A DNA stretch of 64,000 nucleotides from Paenibacillus alginolyticus DSM 5050 = NBRC 15375. GTDB taxonomy: Bacteria > Bacillota > Bacilli > Paenibacillales > NBRC-103111. Where the stretch lies: positions 1 to 64,000 of the forward strand of contig NZ_AUGY01000043.1 of assembly GCF_000422905.1 (NCBI RefSeq). Direction: 5' to 3'. Below the pieces are notes generated by a model, which did not search any database, was not told where the DNA came from, and was given only the letters and a program-made list of their open reading frames with translations. The translations under genes and the position numbers were made by a program. Each line of letters opens with the position of its first letter. The stretch's first letter is position 1. Shown piece by piece: positions 1 to 8,389 of this stretch.

Positions 1-223
1 CCAAAAGGACTACTTTTTTTTCAAATGCTGGCAGATGCCGGACAGTACGTAAACCGTTGCTCCCTTTAAGCGTGACGGCTTCATCTGATAGACAAATCGG
101 ACAGCATTGCTTTGAGGCCATAGGCACCGCTTCAATCTGTATTTCATCTGCATTCATCGGCAAAATCTGGTGAATCTGTAACTCTGGTATGTTAAGCATT
201 TCACTGATATACTGGATTTGCAT
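1..223 (-). CDS. ISL3-family transposase, N-terminal fragment (continues beyond window)
   Basis: Reading the minus strand from an ATG at 223, preceded by AAAGGAA at good spacing, gives about 74 residues starting MQIQYISEML and running off the left edge. It shows a CCPIC zinc-finger start, a GSNGLRTVRHLPAF segment and then a basic-hydrophobic stretch, the arrangement seen at the N-terminus of ISL3-family transposases (zinc binding, then R-x-x-RHLP). The DDE catalytic part is not in the window, so activity cannot be judged. The family call rests on this short motif alone. Confidence 0.65.
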   Translation of the reverse strand, partial: MQIQYISEMLNIPELQIHQILPMNADEIQIEAVPMASKQCCPICLSDEAVTLKGSNGLRTVRHLPAFEKKVVLL

Positions 224-335
224 CTGTCTATTCCTTTTGTTGTTTGGTAGGACTTACAACAATACTGGATTGGCAGATGTTTTTCCATTTTCAACCGTAG
301 TTCATACCGTCAAGCACTGATTTCTGTTTTGAGCC
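1..335 (-). mobile_element. end of an ISL3-type insertion sequence, cut by the window edge
   Basis: The segment holds the 5' end of a transposase gene reading out of the window and about 110 bases upstream of it. The stretch read on the minus strand from position 335 begins GGCTC, which fits the GG-starting terminal repeats known for ISL3-family elements, so the element end is placed there tentatively. The other terminal repeat lies outside the window, so neither the boundary nor a target duplication can be confirmed. Confidence 0.4.
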
Positions 336-385
336 ATTATTAATTTATATTTTGTATTACAAATATTCTGTGGGGTGAACATTGG

Positions 386-937
386 ATGAATATTGGCTCC
401 ACCATACGGACAATCCGTAAACGTAAAAACATTACCATCGCTCAAATCTGCGAAGAAACCGGCTTATCTCAAGGCTTCATGAGCCAGGTCGAAACCAATA
501 AAACCTCGCCGTCTATCGCAACGTTGGAAAGTATCGCTAAGGCTTTGAAGGTGCCCTTGGCTTACTTGCTGCTGCAACAAGAGGAACGCATGAATATTGT
601 CCGCAAAGAAGAACGAAGGATCACGAAAAGCGGGATTGAACATATTAAAGTGGAGCACCTAAGCTCTACAAAGAACGTACGGATGATGCTCGTCGAGTTC
701 CCCCCCGGTGGTTCGACTGGTGAGGTTCCACACGCCCACGAGGGTGAAGAAGTTCATTTTGTCATAAAAGGGAGAATCTTCGCTGAGCAGGGAGAAGATC
801 AGGCTGAATTCGGAGAGGGCGACTCCTTCAGTTGGAATGCCTGCACGCCCCATTTAGTGAGAAATATAGGCGAGGAAACGGCAATTGTTCTCATATCCAT
901 TTACACTGAAAGCGATCATTCAAAGGAATTCCTATAA
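386..937 (+). CDS. XRE-family transcriptional regulator with C-terminal cupin domain
   Basis: This 183-residue cytoplasmic DNA-binding protein has an N-terminal Cro/CI-type helix-turn-helix (about residues 7-62, with TIAQICEETGLSQGFMSQVE and a typical SPSIATLESIAKAL helix) and a C-terminal cupin barrel (about 105-178, HAHEGEEVHFVIKG). Regulators of this build sense a small molecule in the cupin and control neighbouring metabolic or stress genes. It sits convergent to the TOMM cluster and shares a terminator hairpin with it. It is a plausible but unproven regulator of the peptide genes. ATG at 386 is preceded by GGGGTG. Confidence 0.85.
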   Translation: MNIGSTIRTIRKRKNITIAQICEETGLSQGFMSQVETNKTSPSIATLESIAKALKVPLAYLLLQQEERMNIVRKEERRITKSGIEHIKVEHLSSTKNVRMMLVEFPPGGSTGEVPHAHEGEEVHFVIKGRIFAEQGEDQAEFGEGDSFSWNACTPHLVRNIGEETAIVLISIYTESDHSKEFL

Positions 938-945
938 ATGCAAAA

Positions 946-987
946 TAGCAAGAACCCACAACCTGATGCGGCTGTGGGTTCTGCTAT
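946..987. terminator. bidirectional terminator between convergent genes
   Basis: AGAACCCACA at 951-960 pairs perfectly with TGTGGGTTCT at 973-982, extended by AGC/GCT with one bulge. It lies between the convergent 3' ends of the XRE/cupin gene and the SagB-like gene. Confidence 0.75.
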
Positions 988-1013
988 AACTTTCGCTTTC
1001 ACTCAAGCCTTTT

Positions 1014-2594
1014 CTAGCCGTGCAATTCTCCTACCAATCGGGGGCAAGGACGATAAGGTCCAACCGGGATTTGGATCAGGCTGGTTATTCCTTCTGAAGT
1101 CATCTTGTAGATCTCATCACACAATCTGGCATCAAATCCGAGGAGCGGATGTCCCCCTATCCCGATGGCAGATGCCGCCAACAGTAAACGCTGCACGAGC
1201 ATCCCCGCTTCCATCTGTTGAATGCGATATCCCCTAAACCCCAGGGCTGTTGCGAGATGATCCTTATCCCCTGCAACATGAAAGCATAGCGGAACTTGGA
1301 AGAGGTTCACGTTGTCGGAAGGCATTCCCTGCTGCAGCTTAAGCCTATGATCTCCAAGACGTACGCGCCGTAGCGTATGAGCAGCGCTGTCATAATGGTA
1401 AGCACCGTCCGGAATGCCATCAACGTTATAGAAGCAGCCATATAGTGAGACGCGTGAAACGGGGGCCTCCTGGGCGCCATCCAAATCATTCCGATACCTG
1501 AAGGAAGCCGTTGCCTCCTGGAGCAGCGAGGCCAGCTGCTCTTGGCTTACCTTGCCCGTAACAAAATCACCGTCCGGCGAAAACCGCTCTCGGCTTACTG
1601 ACGCTAGATCATACAATAACCGTTTCACGCGGGGCAGAGCCACCACTTGATCCTCGCAATGAACGATCTTCTCTTCCCCCATTCGCAGTAACGGCCGAAA
1701 CGATTCCAATAGGGATGCTTCATTCATTTTGATTAGCATCGGAAACTCCTTGACCCTCCGAGATCGGACGTAGTGATCATGATGAACCATTGTCAGCTCC
1801 CGGCATAATTCGCTGGCGGTACTTTCCCCCTCTCCCTCATTTCTATTGGCCAACCAAGAGGTCGCAGGCTTCACCGATAGCGGAATCACCGCATACACAC
1901 TCTCCTCTTGTTCCGATAATCCGAGGAGATGATTCACGGCTCGATCTAGGAACTGGAAATACACGCCCGACGCAAAGTCGAACCGTTTCGCCACTTCCAA
2001 GAGCTGCCCGATCAACGCACCCGCATCCAGTCCTTGCAGGCGGTAGGAAAAGTTATTGTATTTAAAGAAGTTTTTCCAAAACAGGGTCGATACAAAGACA
2101 GCACCAAAGCAAGCCGACACGTCACAGCGATTGCCAAGAACCCGAGCTAAATAGGAATCGAAGTTGCCTTCGCGCAGCAACACCAAACGGTGGTGCGCCA
2201 CATCATAATGATATACCCCAGCAGGCAAATCCTCTAGCTTCAGATACACGTATACTTCATTCGGATATAACGCTCCCCCGGAGGGAACAAACCGCCGGTA
2301 TAACTGCATCAGACCCATATTTTGTATCATAGAGTTTGAAGCAGGAACGGACTGTGACAATTGAGTGAGACCGAATATGTACCAGAGAAAATGACCCATA
2401 TGGCGAAGGTCGGGTTTCACCGACGCATCACCGCCTACGAGCGTCAGCGGTACTTCCGGAGATAACGGAACCACAGGCAAACCGCGGTATAGCTTATACG
2501 CAAGCGGTCCGTCTTCCCAATCCACCACCGCGTCCTGCGGTTTGGTCTTGTCAATGTCATAATGCAGATTGTGCAGAAATGCCTCCAGACTCAT
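1014..2594 (-). CDS. SagB-type FMN dehydrogenase with two nitroreductase-like halves (TOMM cluster)
   Basis: The product is a 526-residue flavin-dependent dehydrogenase that would oxidise thiazolines and oxazolines of the modified precursor to thiazoles and oxazoles. Both halves carry a SagB/nitroreductase-like signature: GGALYPNEVYVYL...GVYHYD in the first and RVSLYGCFYNVDG...GAYHYD in the second. The protein is therefore a tandem fusion of about twice the single-domain SagB length, as known for Bacillus heterocycloanthracin-type clusters. The start at 2594 (MSLEAFLHNL) is preferred because the upstream in-frame codons encode the GGAGGGAG ribosome-binding site itself. It is the last gene of the minus-strand cluster. 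Confidence 0.85.
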   Translation of the reverse strand: MSLEAFLHNLHYDIDKTKPQDAVVDWEDGPLAYKLYRGLPVVPLSPEVPLTLVGGDASVKPDLRHMGHFLWYIFGLTQLSQSVPASNSMIQNMGLMQLYRRFVPSGGALYPNEVYVYLKLEDLPAGVYHYDVAHHRLVLLREGNFDSYLARVLGNRCDVSACFGAVFVSTLFWKNFFKYNNFSYRLQGLDAGALIGQLLEVAKRFDFASGVYFQFLDRAVNHLLGLSEQEESVYAVIPLSVKPATSWLANRNEGEGESTASELCRELTMVHHDHYVRSRRVKEFPMLIKMNEASLLESFRPLLRMGEEKIVHCEDQVVALPRVKRLLYDLASVSRERFSPDGDFVTGKVSQEQLASLLQEATASFRYRNDLDGAQEAPVSRVSLYGCFYNVDGIPDGAYHYDSAAHTLRRVRLGDHRLKLQQGMPSDNVNLFQVPLCFHVAGDKDHLATALGFRGYRIQQMEAGMLVQRLLLAASAIGIGGHPLLGFDARLCDEIYKMTSEGITSLIQIPVGPYRPCPRLVGELHG

Positions 2595-2653
2595 GCTTCT
2601 CCCTCCTGATATGAACAAGGATGCAGTTTCAATAATTAATACATAATTAAACC

Positions 2654-4597
2654 CTATGGAAACGGATGCGGGTATGGATTGAGATTCTCTAGCCGGAGCG
2701 GCTTCTTCGCATACCCGAGTTCCACCGGTACCCTCAATACCCGCTCCAACCCGGTCACGCGGGTAAAGTGATGCCCGAATGTCATCGGCAGCATCCCCGG
2801 GATCAGCACTTTCACGCAGTGCAGTCCATTTCGACTAATTTCCGGCGCTGTCACATCCACCACGATCACATCGAGATTCAATCGGCGGAACGCCTTAAGA
2901 ATATCCTTCAGATCGTCCGTTAAATCAGCATGTCTTGCCTCCTGTTTGAATTCCTCTTCAAACTTTCGCAACGGGCGATTTTCATCCAACAGAAATTGCA
3001 GGCGCTCCTGCGCTTGCGGCAAACCGTATAGCAGTGAATGATCCTCCATCTGCTGCACCAGGGAGGAATCGTGAAACATCCGAACATACTCCTCCTGATT
3101 TGCCTCAAATTTCTTATCAAGATTCAGTACCATGCCAGCCAACTCGTGAACCGCGCCTTTCACCGCCCGTACAGGATCAGGATGAGCTCCGGCCGCACAG
3201 ATGAGATTCACTCCTGTTTGCTTCCTGTTTTTCGCTATCCCCCATACGCTTGGAATCCCGTGCTCCATCGTTGAGTTAAAGAAATGCACATCAAATCCCG
3301 CCACGGCTCGCAAACGATCGATCATTAAACGCAATTCTTGGTCGTTAATGGAATAAGGGTCAAGGCGCGGGAGAGACAGCTGCGCGTACCAAGCCATCAG
3401 AAACGAATCTCGCTCCACCACTTCCAATATGCCGTAAAAAATAGCCTCCTCCAAACTTCCTCCTAACGCGCAGCCGTTGGAAGACTCGGATACGAAACCA
3501 TGCCCGCAGCCCATGCTGTAATAGGCGAGCTGTTCCGGAACCAGAATCGGTCGCTCTTGTAAAAACGAATAGCCCCATACCCAATTGATTGGCTGGTCAG
3601 GATCGAACGGTGTGAACGGAAACCTCGGCTGAGCATACTGTTCCTTCGTGTGCATCCCTACCTTGACGGGGTCGAGCGCTTGAGCTCCCAGATTCCGGAA
3701 GCTGCCATGGACTACCGTCCGTTTGCCTCGGGGGGCCAGACCGCAGTACCGCTCCAATCCCTCCAAAATGGCGGTCAACTCGCTCACCGCATAGGAATTA
3801 GTCCGACCTGCCGTTCCCACGTCCTCACTGAATAGCGGCAGATTCACACTCACATCGGCAAATGGCGAATCAAGGTCAACCATTTTTCCATTCAAAAAGC
3901 CGGTCCGGTAATCCAGATAGTCTTTGGTCAGGAATTTACTCAGATCATCCATCGTGCGGGAGCGGTAACTGTCTGAGCTGATCTTCGGACTTGGTTGCAG
4001 TGAAATTTGGGCTGCTATCGATGAATCGTCAGGCAGTCGACTACAAACCGGACACAGCGGGTCAGGGAGAAAGAAGTGCAGTGTGCTCTCCAGCGATTTC
4101 AGGTTGATCAAAAACACATTCCCTTCCGAATGCACCCGTTTGCCTTGTAACATCCTCTGTGTCTCCACCACCAGAAGGTGAGCTGCCTGTAAAAGTCCCG
4201 TACGCGACGCCCAAGCATCACTCGGCATTCTCTCGTACGACACCAGCCTCATCTGCAGCTCCCTCATCTCCCTGCGCTCGCGTCCCGCCATAAGACGCCG
4301 GGTGTCTGCACACTGAGAGCACCCCCGTGTACCCGGACGAACCAGAGGCCCGATCACGCCCTCGCCGAATGAAACGAAGCCGCGCAGCCAAGGGATGCCG
4401 GCTGGCTGCAGCAGCTCTTCTGCTTGTCGATGAACGGTAGGTTGCCAAGCATCATGCAGCACCAATGCTAAATTCACCGCTTTCGGTACTCCGGCCTCGA
4501 AATCGATCTGACGTACAACCTCGAATTGAGCTGAAAGTTCTTCGTAAACGCAGTCTGCCAACACCCCATCTCCAACAATCATTACGGTAGCGCTCAC
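2654..4597 (-). CDS. TOMM cyclodehydratase: E1-like leader-binding domain fused to YcaO
   Basis: This 647-residue enzyme converts Cys (and Ser/Thr) of a peptide core to azolines using ATP. The N-terminal part (about 1-190) resembles the E1/ThiF-like C protein, with CxxC pairs at C93/C96 and C182/C185 that would bind zinc. The YcaO domain follows from about residue 205, with SELTAILEGLERYCG (272-286) and SSNGCALGGSLEEAIF (372-387), the ATP-binding region. The C-terminus is PYPHPFP, the proline-rich end typical of azoline-forming YcaO enzymes. The start is GTG at 4597 with AGGAGG upstream; its GTGA overlaps the previous stop, indicating translational coupling to the maturation gene. Confidence 0.9.
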   Translation of the reverse strand: MSATVMIVGDGVLADCVYEELSAQFEVVRQIDFEAGVPKAVNLALVLHDAWQPTVHRQAEELLQPAGIPWLRGFVSFGEGVIGPLVRPGTRGCSQCADTRRLMAGRERREMRELQMRLVSYERMPSDAWASRTGLLQAAHLLVVETQRMLQGKRVHSEGNVFLINLKSLESTLHFFLPDPLCPVCSRLPDDSSIAAQISLQPSPKISSDSYRSRTMDDLSKFLTKDYLDYRTGFLNGKMVDLDSPFADVSVNLPLFSEDVGTAGRTNSYAVSELTAILEGLERYCGLAPRGKRTVVHGSFRNLGAQALDPVKVGMHTKEQYAQPRFPFTPFDPDQPINWVWGYSFLQERPILVPEQLAYYSMGCGHGFVSESSNGCALGGSLEEAIFYGILEVVERDSFLMAWYAQLSLPRLDPYSINDQELRLMIDRLRAVAGFDVHFFNSTMEHGIPSVWGIAKNRKQTGVNLICAAGAHPDPVRAVKGAVHELAGMVLNLDKKFEANQEEYVRMFHDSSLVQQMEDHSLLYGLPQAQERLQFLLDENRPLRKFEEEFKQEARHADLTDDLKDILKAFRRLNLDVIVVDVTAPEISRNGLHCVKVLIPGMLPMTFGHHFTRVTGLERVLRVPVELGYAKKPLRLENLNPYPHPFP

Positions 4598-6555
4598 CGG
4601 GATCCCTCCTCTCGCAATAACACGCCAAACACCCCTGCCATTTCTTCTTTCAAAAACGGTTCTACTGCCAGATCGAACACCAAGAGACGCTTACGGTTCC
4701 GTTCCAAGACCTGCAAGGCGGACTGTAAAACCTCCGATTTTGCCGTCATTTCACATGAAGGGATCTTAAAACTTAGCGGCAATTGTTCTGCCAGACGCAC
4801 GGACGAAACCCCCAATACTTGCGATGTGAGGTTAGCCGGTTGGTTTTGTACCTCCAACAGAGCCTGTTGCAAAGCATCCCGCAACGCCAGGGTCACATTC
4901 AAGCCTACACCGCCATACCAGCGATCACTCGTACCGACCCACATCACAGGGAAACCGGAAACTTCCTCTCCCAAGCCAATCATTGGTGCTCCCGCCATCG
5001 TCGTCAAAGCCTGTAAATAAAACTGGCAGTGTTTATCTTCTATCGCAGACAACTGCACTCGAATGACAGAGGGTAACTGATATGCCACTTGCTTACACAG
5101 TACCTCGGCCAAACACTTTTGCAACGCTCGGCCAACGCCTTCCGCAACCGTTTCTCCCGCTCCGACGCCGATAAATTCCTGCGGCTCTATCCTGCTGCCC
5201 TCTGATTCCTTATAGGATGGAAGCGTCGAAATGAGCAGTCCAGCCATTCGCGACACATACGCTTCAATCCCGGCCAGCCCTGCTTCCCGCCTAGCTCCCT
5301 CATGCGTTAAATCGTTACAAACAATGTCGGGCAGTAGCCTAGCCGGCCCTTCAGATAACGGATCGACTGCCTGAACGCGACACTGAGCGAGAGGTAGCTG
5401 CTTTAAGTCCCCTTCCTCCCAAATATGAAAAATCCCTGATTCTGCCGATGTCAACCGACTGAAATAAGGAAGCAATCCGTTCTCACTTTTGCTTGATCTT
5501 CGTTCGAGCTGCTGATCGAAATCGTGAATCCATTCCGCCCCGATACGTCCGGTCACAAGCGGATGGGGCTTGAACCAATGCCATTTTCCTTCTAAAGTTT
5601 CCAGATTAAGCTGGAAGAATTGATTACCTTGCCCCGAATCGTTCGCTCCCGTAATCTTTTTAAATAATTCAAATACAATCACATTCGCTAACATCGCTCC
5701 GGCTGTAGAAGAAAAGGTGTGCAGCTGAGGGTCCTTACAAATCGCGGATTCATGTACGCTGCGCCATGCTGACTCCCAGCATCCTTCAAAGTCTGGATGC
5801 ACTAACGGACCCGCTAGACCTACCTGTTGCAGAATTACCGCGGAAAGAAACATCTTCTTCTCCTCCCTGCAAACCGCATGAAGAACCCGCAGTTCCTCGA
5901 TATCACCCTCCCGTGACACGAACAAAATCGAATGAAACGGCCTCACAGTCTCCCGCCAACTACTAACCCGCTTCTTCTGCAGGGTAACCTCCTCTATTGC
6001 TACCTCGGGATCCGTTTTACGAGCATGTGCTGCCAGTTCATGCATCCGCCCCCGATCTGTCGGCTCTGAGCCCGAGACCAGCACATGAACCTTGGGCAAT
6101 CCGGATGCAAGCAGCGCAGAAACTACCGAGATCAATAATGGGCCAGAGCCGACCGCCAATACTTTGGCCTGACGATAAGACTGAAACCGGTACGCACCCG
6201 AATTACCGAAATTGTCCAGGAATTCAATTTGAGAAGCATACTTTTTGAGAACCACTTCGGGCAATCGATGTGGAGTGTCTTGGCTCACATCCCTTACAAA
6301 TCCATTATGATACAACATTTCTGCAATCCTATTTACCTGGTTCCGGTGTTGCTCCGGTAATCCGTCTGTCAAATCCTCCAACCTATGCTCCCCGTTGAAT
6401 ATCGGCATCAGTTTTTCAATCCACTGATCGATCAGTTCTCCTTCCATGCGGAAAGAGCTTACATTGTTTCGAAAATACACACTACCGTTTGGATTAGGGA
6501 GAAAAAACGTATCCCTTTTCACCTTTAGTCGCATCGAAGGTTTCAAATTTGTCAT
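4594..6555 (-). CDS. putative thiazole-containing bacteriocin maturation protein (TIGR03693-like)
   Basis: This 653-residue protein matches in order and style the large partner found in Bacillus heterocycloanthracin-type clusters. It starts with a region resembling a peptide-recognition fold (about 1-90, LKVKRDTFFLPNPNGSVYFR), then a Rossmann-like ThiF/E1-related segment (about 125-220, AKVLAVGSGPLLISVVSALL) without obvious adenylating residues. The C-terminal half has weak YcaO-like character. The likely role is to recognise the leader peptide and assist the cyclodehydratase; this is inferred from the family. ATG at 6555 has GGGAGGAGG upstream. The stop overlaps the YcaO start by four bases. 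Confidence 0.8.
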   Translation of the reverse strand: MTNLKPSMRLKVKRDTFFLPNPNGSVYFRNNVSSFRMEGELIDQWIEKLMPIFNGEHRLEDLTDGLPEQHRNQVNRIAEMLYHNGFVRDVSQDTPHRLPEVVLKKYASQIEFLDNFGNSGAYRFQSYRQAKVLAVGSGPLLISVVSALLASGLPKVHVLVSGSEPTDRGRMHELAAHARKTDPEVAIEEVTLQKKRVSSWRETVRPFHSILFVSREGDIEELRVLHAVCREEKKMFLSAVILQQVGLAGPLVHPDFEGCWESAWRSVHESAICKDPQLHTFSSTAGAMLANVIVFELFKKITGANDSGQGNQFFQLNLETLEGKWHWFKPHPLVTGRIGAEWIHDFDQQLERRSSKSENGLLPYFSRLTSAESGIFHIWEEGDLKQLPLAQCRVQAVDPLSEGPARLLPDIVCNDLTHEGARREAGLAGIEAYVSRMAGLLISTLPSYKESEGSRIEPQEFIGVGAGETVAEGVGRALQKCLAEVLCKQVAYQLPSVIRVQLSAIEDKHCQFYLQALTTMAGAPMIGLGEEVSGFPVMWVGTSDRWYGGVGLNVTLALRDALQQALLEVQNQPANLTSQVLGVSSVRLAEQLPLSFKIPSCEMTAKSEVLQSALQVLERNRKRLLVFDLAVEPFLKEEMAGVFGVLLREEGSR

Positions 6556-6684
6556 TATAATCCTCCTCCCGTTCTATCCCAACTCTTCACAAATAATCTT
6601 ATGTACAGCTATTTGTCCCTCATGTCTTATTCTTAAGGAAAGTCCCTGCAGCTAATGTAGTGAAGCGGCCCTTAAAATAGGTAT

Positions 6685-6712
6685 GAAAAAGCCCCTGGGC
6701 TACAGGGGCTTT
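6685..6712 (-). terminator. terminator/attenuator between precursor and modification genes
   Basis: AAAGCCCCTG at 6688-6697 pairs with CAGGGGCTTT at 6703-6712 around a five-base loop, and on the minus strand the stem is followed by a T-run. It sits between the precursor gene and the maturation gene, so it would let the precursor be made in excess over the enzymes. Confidence 0.8.
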
Positions 6713-6793
6713 CCTCTTCATTAAGTAGCCGCTATTTCCGTCTGGAAGCTAGAAACAACGGGCGTAGACGCTGCCTTATCAGCAAAAACCACC

Positions 6794-7057
6794 TCATTGT
6801 CCTCCACGGTGGCAGTTGTGACAATTGTGGCAGTTAAAACAGTTGTGGCATCGGTGGCAATTAAAACAATTGGAGCAATTGAAGCAATTGGAGCAATTGG
6901 AGCAATTGAAGCAATTGAAGCAATTCAAGTTGACGCAACTGAAACAAACGAAGCATAAACGAGCATCTTGCTGGCCTTGAGCGTTCCAAGGTGTCGCCTC
7001 GCTCGCCTTGAACTCGGAAACATTTAACTTCTGTAGATCATTTTTGAAATCATTCAT
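6794..7057 (-). CDS. TOMM precursor peptide, heterocycloanthracin/sonorensin-like, with (x-Asn-Cys)n core
   Basis: An 87-residue peptide with a leader (about 1-33, MNDFKNDLQKLNVSEFKASE...) and a cysteine-rich core. Cysteines lie at 35, 38, 41 and then at every third residue from 46 to 82, 16 in all. Between them the pairs are mostly Phe-Asn, Ser-Asn or His-Asn, and the end is HRGGQ. Leader and repeated Cys core fit the heterocycloanthracin/sonorensin precursor family, whose Cys residues become thiazoles. The core is encoded by near-identical 9-base units. ATG at 7057 follows CGGAGG. It is immediately upstream of the modification genes. The mature product and target are unknown. Confidence 0.88.
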   Translation of the reverse strand: MNDFKNDLQKLNVSEFKASEATPWNAQGQQDARLCFVCFSCVNLNCFNCFNCSNCSNCFNCSNCFNCHRCHNCFNCHNCHNCHRGGQ

Positions 7058-7079
7058 TTTACAAACCTCCGATTAATAA

Positions 7080-7108
7080 ATTGTTATGCTGGCAGCATAC
7101 TCTGTCAC
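7080..7108 (-). promoter_or_regulatory. candidate promoter with palindromic operator for the precursor gene
   Basis: On the minus strand GTGACA (7103-7108) and AACAAT (7080-7085) are 17 bases apart and could serve as -35 and -10 boxes. The spacer contains the perfect palindrome TATGCTG-C-CAGCATA (7085-7099). A dyad in that position is typical of a repressor operator. The -10 box is weak, so the assignment is tentative. Confidence 0.4.
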
Positions 7109-7357
7109 TGGTAAGAAGAACAGAACCAAGATAATCAGGAAATTCCCCTGCGAAATCCGCCAATTTATTCGAGTACCCCATGACAACATATGAACTCAGT
7201 TCCGCTCTTGTTACTGATTTAAATGCCTATATTTTATTGCTCTTCCTAAAACTTTATAAGGCGGCCTTTATTGGCAAACTGCTTCTCTTCGCAGCTGAAA
7301 CAGTTACTTACGGCACGGTTAATTGCATCTCCCTGAATAGCAAAAAGGAGAGTTCCC

Positions 7358-7849
7358 ATGAATTCCGTTTATATAACAAGTATCGGGAAGTTCTTGCCGG
7401 GTACGCCCATCGATAACGAGGAAATGGAGGAATACCTCGGAAGAATAGGCGGAAAAAGCTCGAAATCTATGCGGCACATTCTTGATCAAAACAAAATTCG
7501 ATATCGTCATTACGCCATAGATAAAGATCAAAAAAGCCTTTATTCTAATGCAGAAATGGCTACTAACGCGATTCGCGATGCGCTTGAGCGGAATCACGAC
7601 GATTTATTTAACCAAGTAGACTTTCTAGCTGTTGGCACGACCCAGGGCGACCTGTTGGTTCCCGGTTTTGCCAGTATGGTTCATGCCGAAACTGGCCTGC
7701 CCGTCATGGAAATTGCGACACATCATGGCGTCTGCGACAGCGGTATGCAAGCGATCAAGAATGCTTTCCTGCAGGTACAATCTGGCGAGAAGAAAACCGC
7801 CATCTCCTGTGGCAGCGGCCGAGCAATATATTGGGAAGAATCCCAATAA
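7358..7849 (+). pseudogene. truncated 3-oxoacyl-ACP synthase III-like gene (5' half)
   Basis: The first about 155 residues match the N-terminal half of a ketoacyl-ACP synthase III-type condensing enzyme: VYITSIGKFLPG at the start, FLAVGTTQGDLLVPG, and the nucleophile region THHGVCDSG with Cys126. The usual family length is 320-360 residues; here homology ends near 7820 and the frame stops at 7849, so the catalytic His and Asn half is missing. The sequence runs directly into kinase-coding DNA in another frame, showing a deletion junction. ATG at 7358 has AAAAAGGAG upstream, so a truncated protein may still be made, but it cannot be an active synthase. Confidence 0.8.
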
Positions 7850-8387
7850 GGCTGTCGTCCTGCTTGGAGAATTAAGGACTACGATCCGTTCTACGGTTGA
7901 TGATATTCGAACCATGGTTCACGACTTGCGTCCACCGACACTTGATGAGTTTGGCTTGATAGGCTCAATTAAAGCACGTATTGATGACACCATCAAAACA
8001 TCGGAACAGGTTTCCGCATCCCTGCGTACCACCCCTTTGCGCGCAAAATTACATATTCCTCAAGATCTTCCCGAATTGCCGGCAGCGGTGGAAGTGGCAG
8101 CCTATCGTATCGTAACAGAATCGCTCGTAAACATTGTAAAACATGCGAAAGCCACAATTTGTGACGTGTATTTGCAGATGAATTCGGCAAATGAATTGCA
8201 AATAGAAGTCATAGATAATGGGATTGGCATTCCCGTCCACATCAAGCCGTCAGGCAAGGGTGGAATCGGTTTAACATCCATCCGCGAGCGAGCGCAGGAG
8301 CTAGGCGGTCAATGTGTATTTGAACGATTGGAATCAGGCGGTACACGTGTAAAGGCACTGCTGCCATTCTCACATAGGGAGGAATAG
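7818..8387 (+). pseudogene. 3' fragment of a NarL-type sensor histidine kinase
   Basis: From about 7818 the frame encodes AEQYIGKNPNKAVVLLGELR, then the end of the dimerisation helices (TIRSTVDDIRTMVHDLRPP) and a complete HATPase domain (N box TESLVNIVKHAKA, G1 VIDNGIGIP, G2 GKGGIGLTSIRERA). The sensor part and the phospho-accepting His helix are gone; upstream sequence in this frame is antisense to function and belongs to the KAS III fragment. The kinase cannot autophosphorylate as drawn. It is followed three bases later by its likely former partner response regulator. Confidence 0.8.
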
Positions 8388-8389
8388 GT

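Noticed and set aside
938-1237. Plus-strand 99-residue reading frame after the XRE/cupin gene
   Set aside because: It begins at the stop of the regulator gene, runs through the terminator and antisense to the SagB gene, and has no ribosome-binding site.
6808-6934. Regular 9-base repeats resembling a short CRISPR-like or satellite array
   Set aside because: The repeats are in frame and encode the x-Asn-Cys core of the precursor peptide; there are no spacers.
7632-7817. Upstream continuation of the kinase-fragment frame from ATG at 7632
   Set aside because: This part is an out-of-frame reading of the KAS III fragment; kinase similarity starts only at about 7818.
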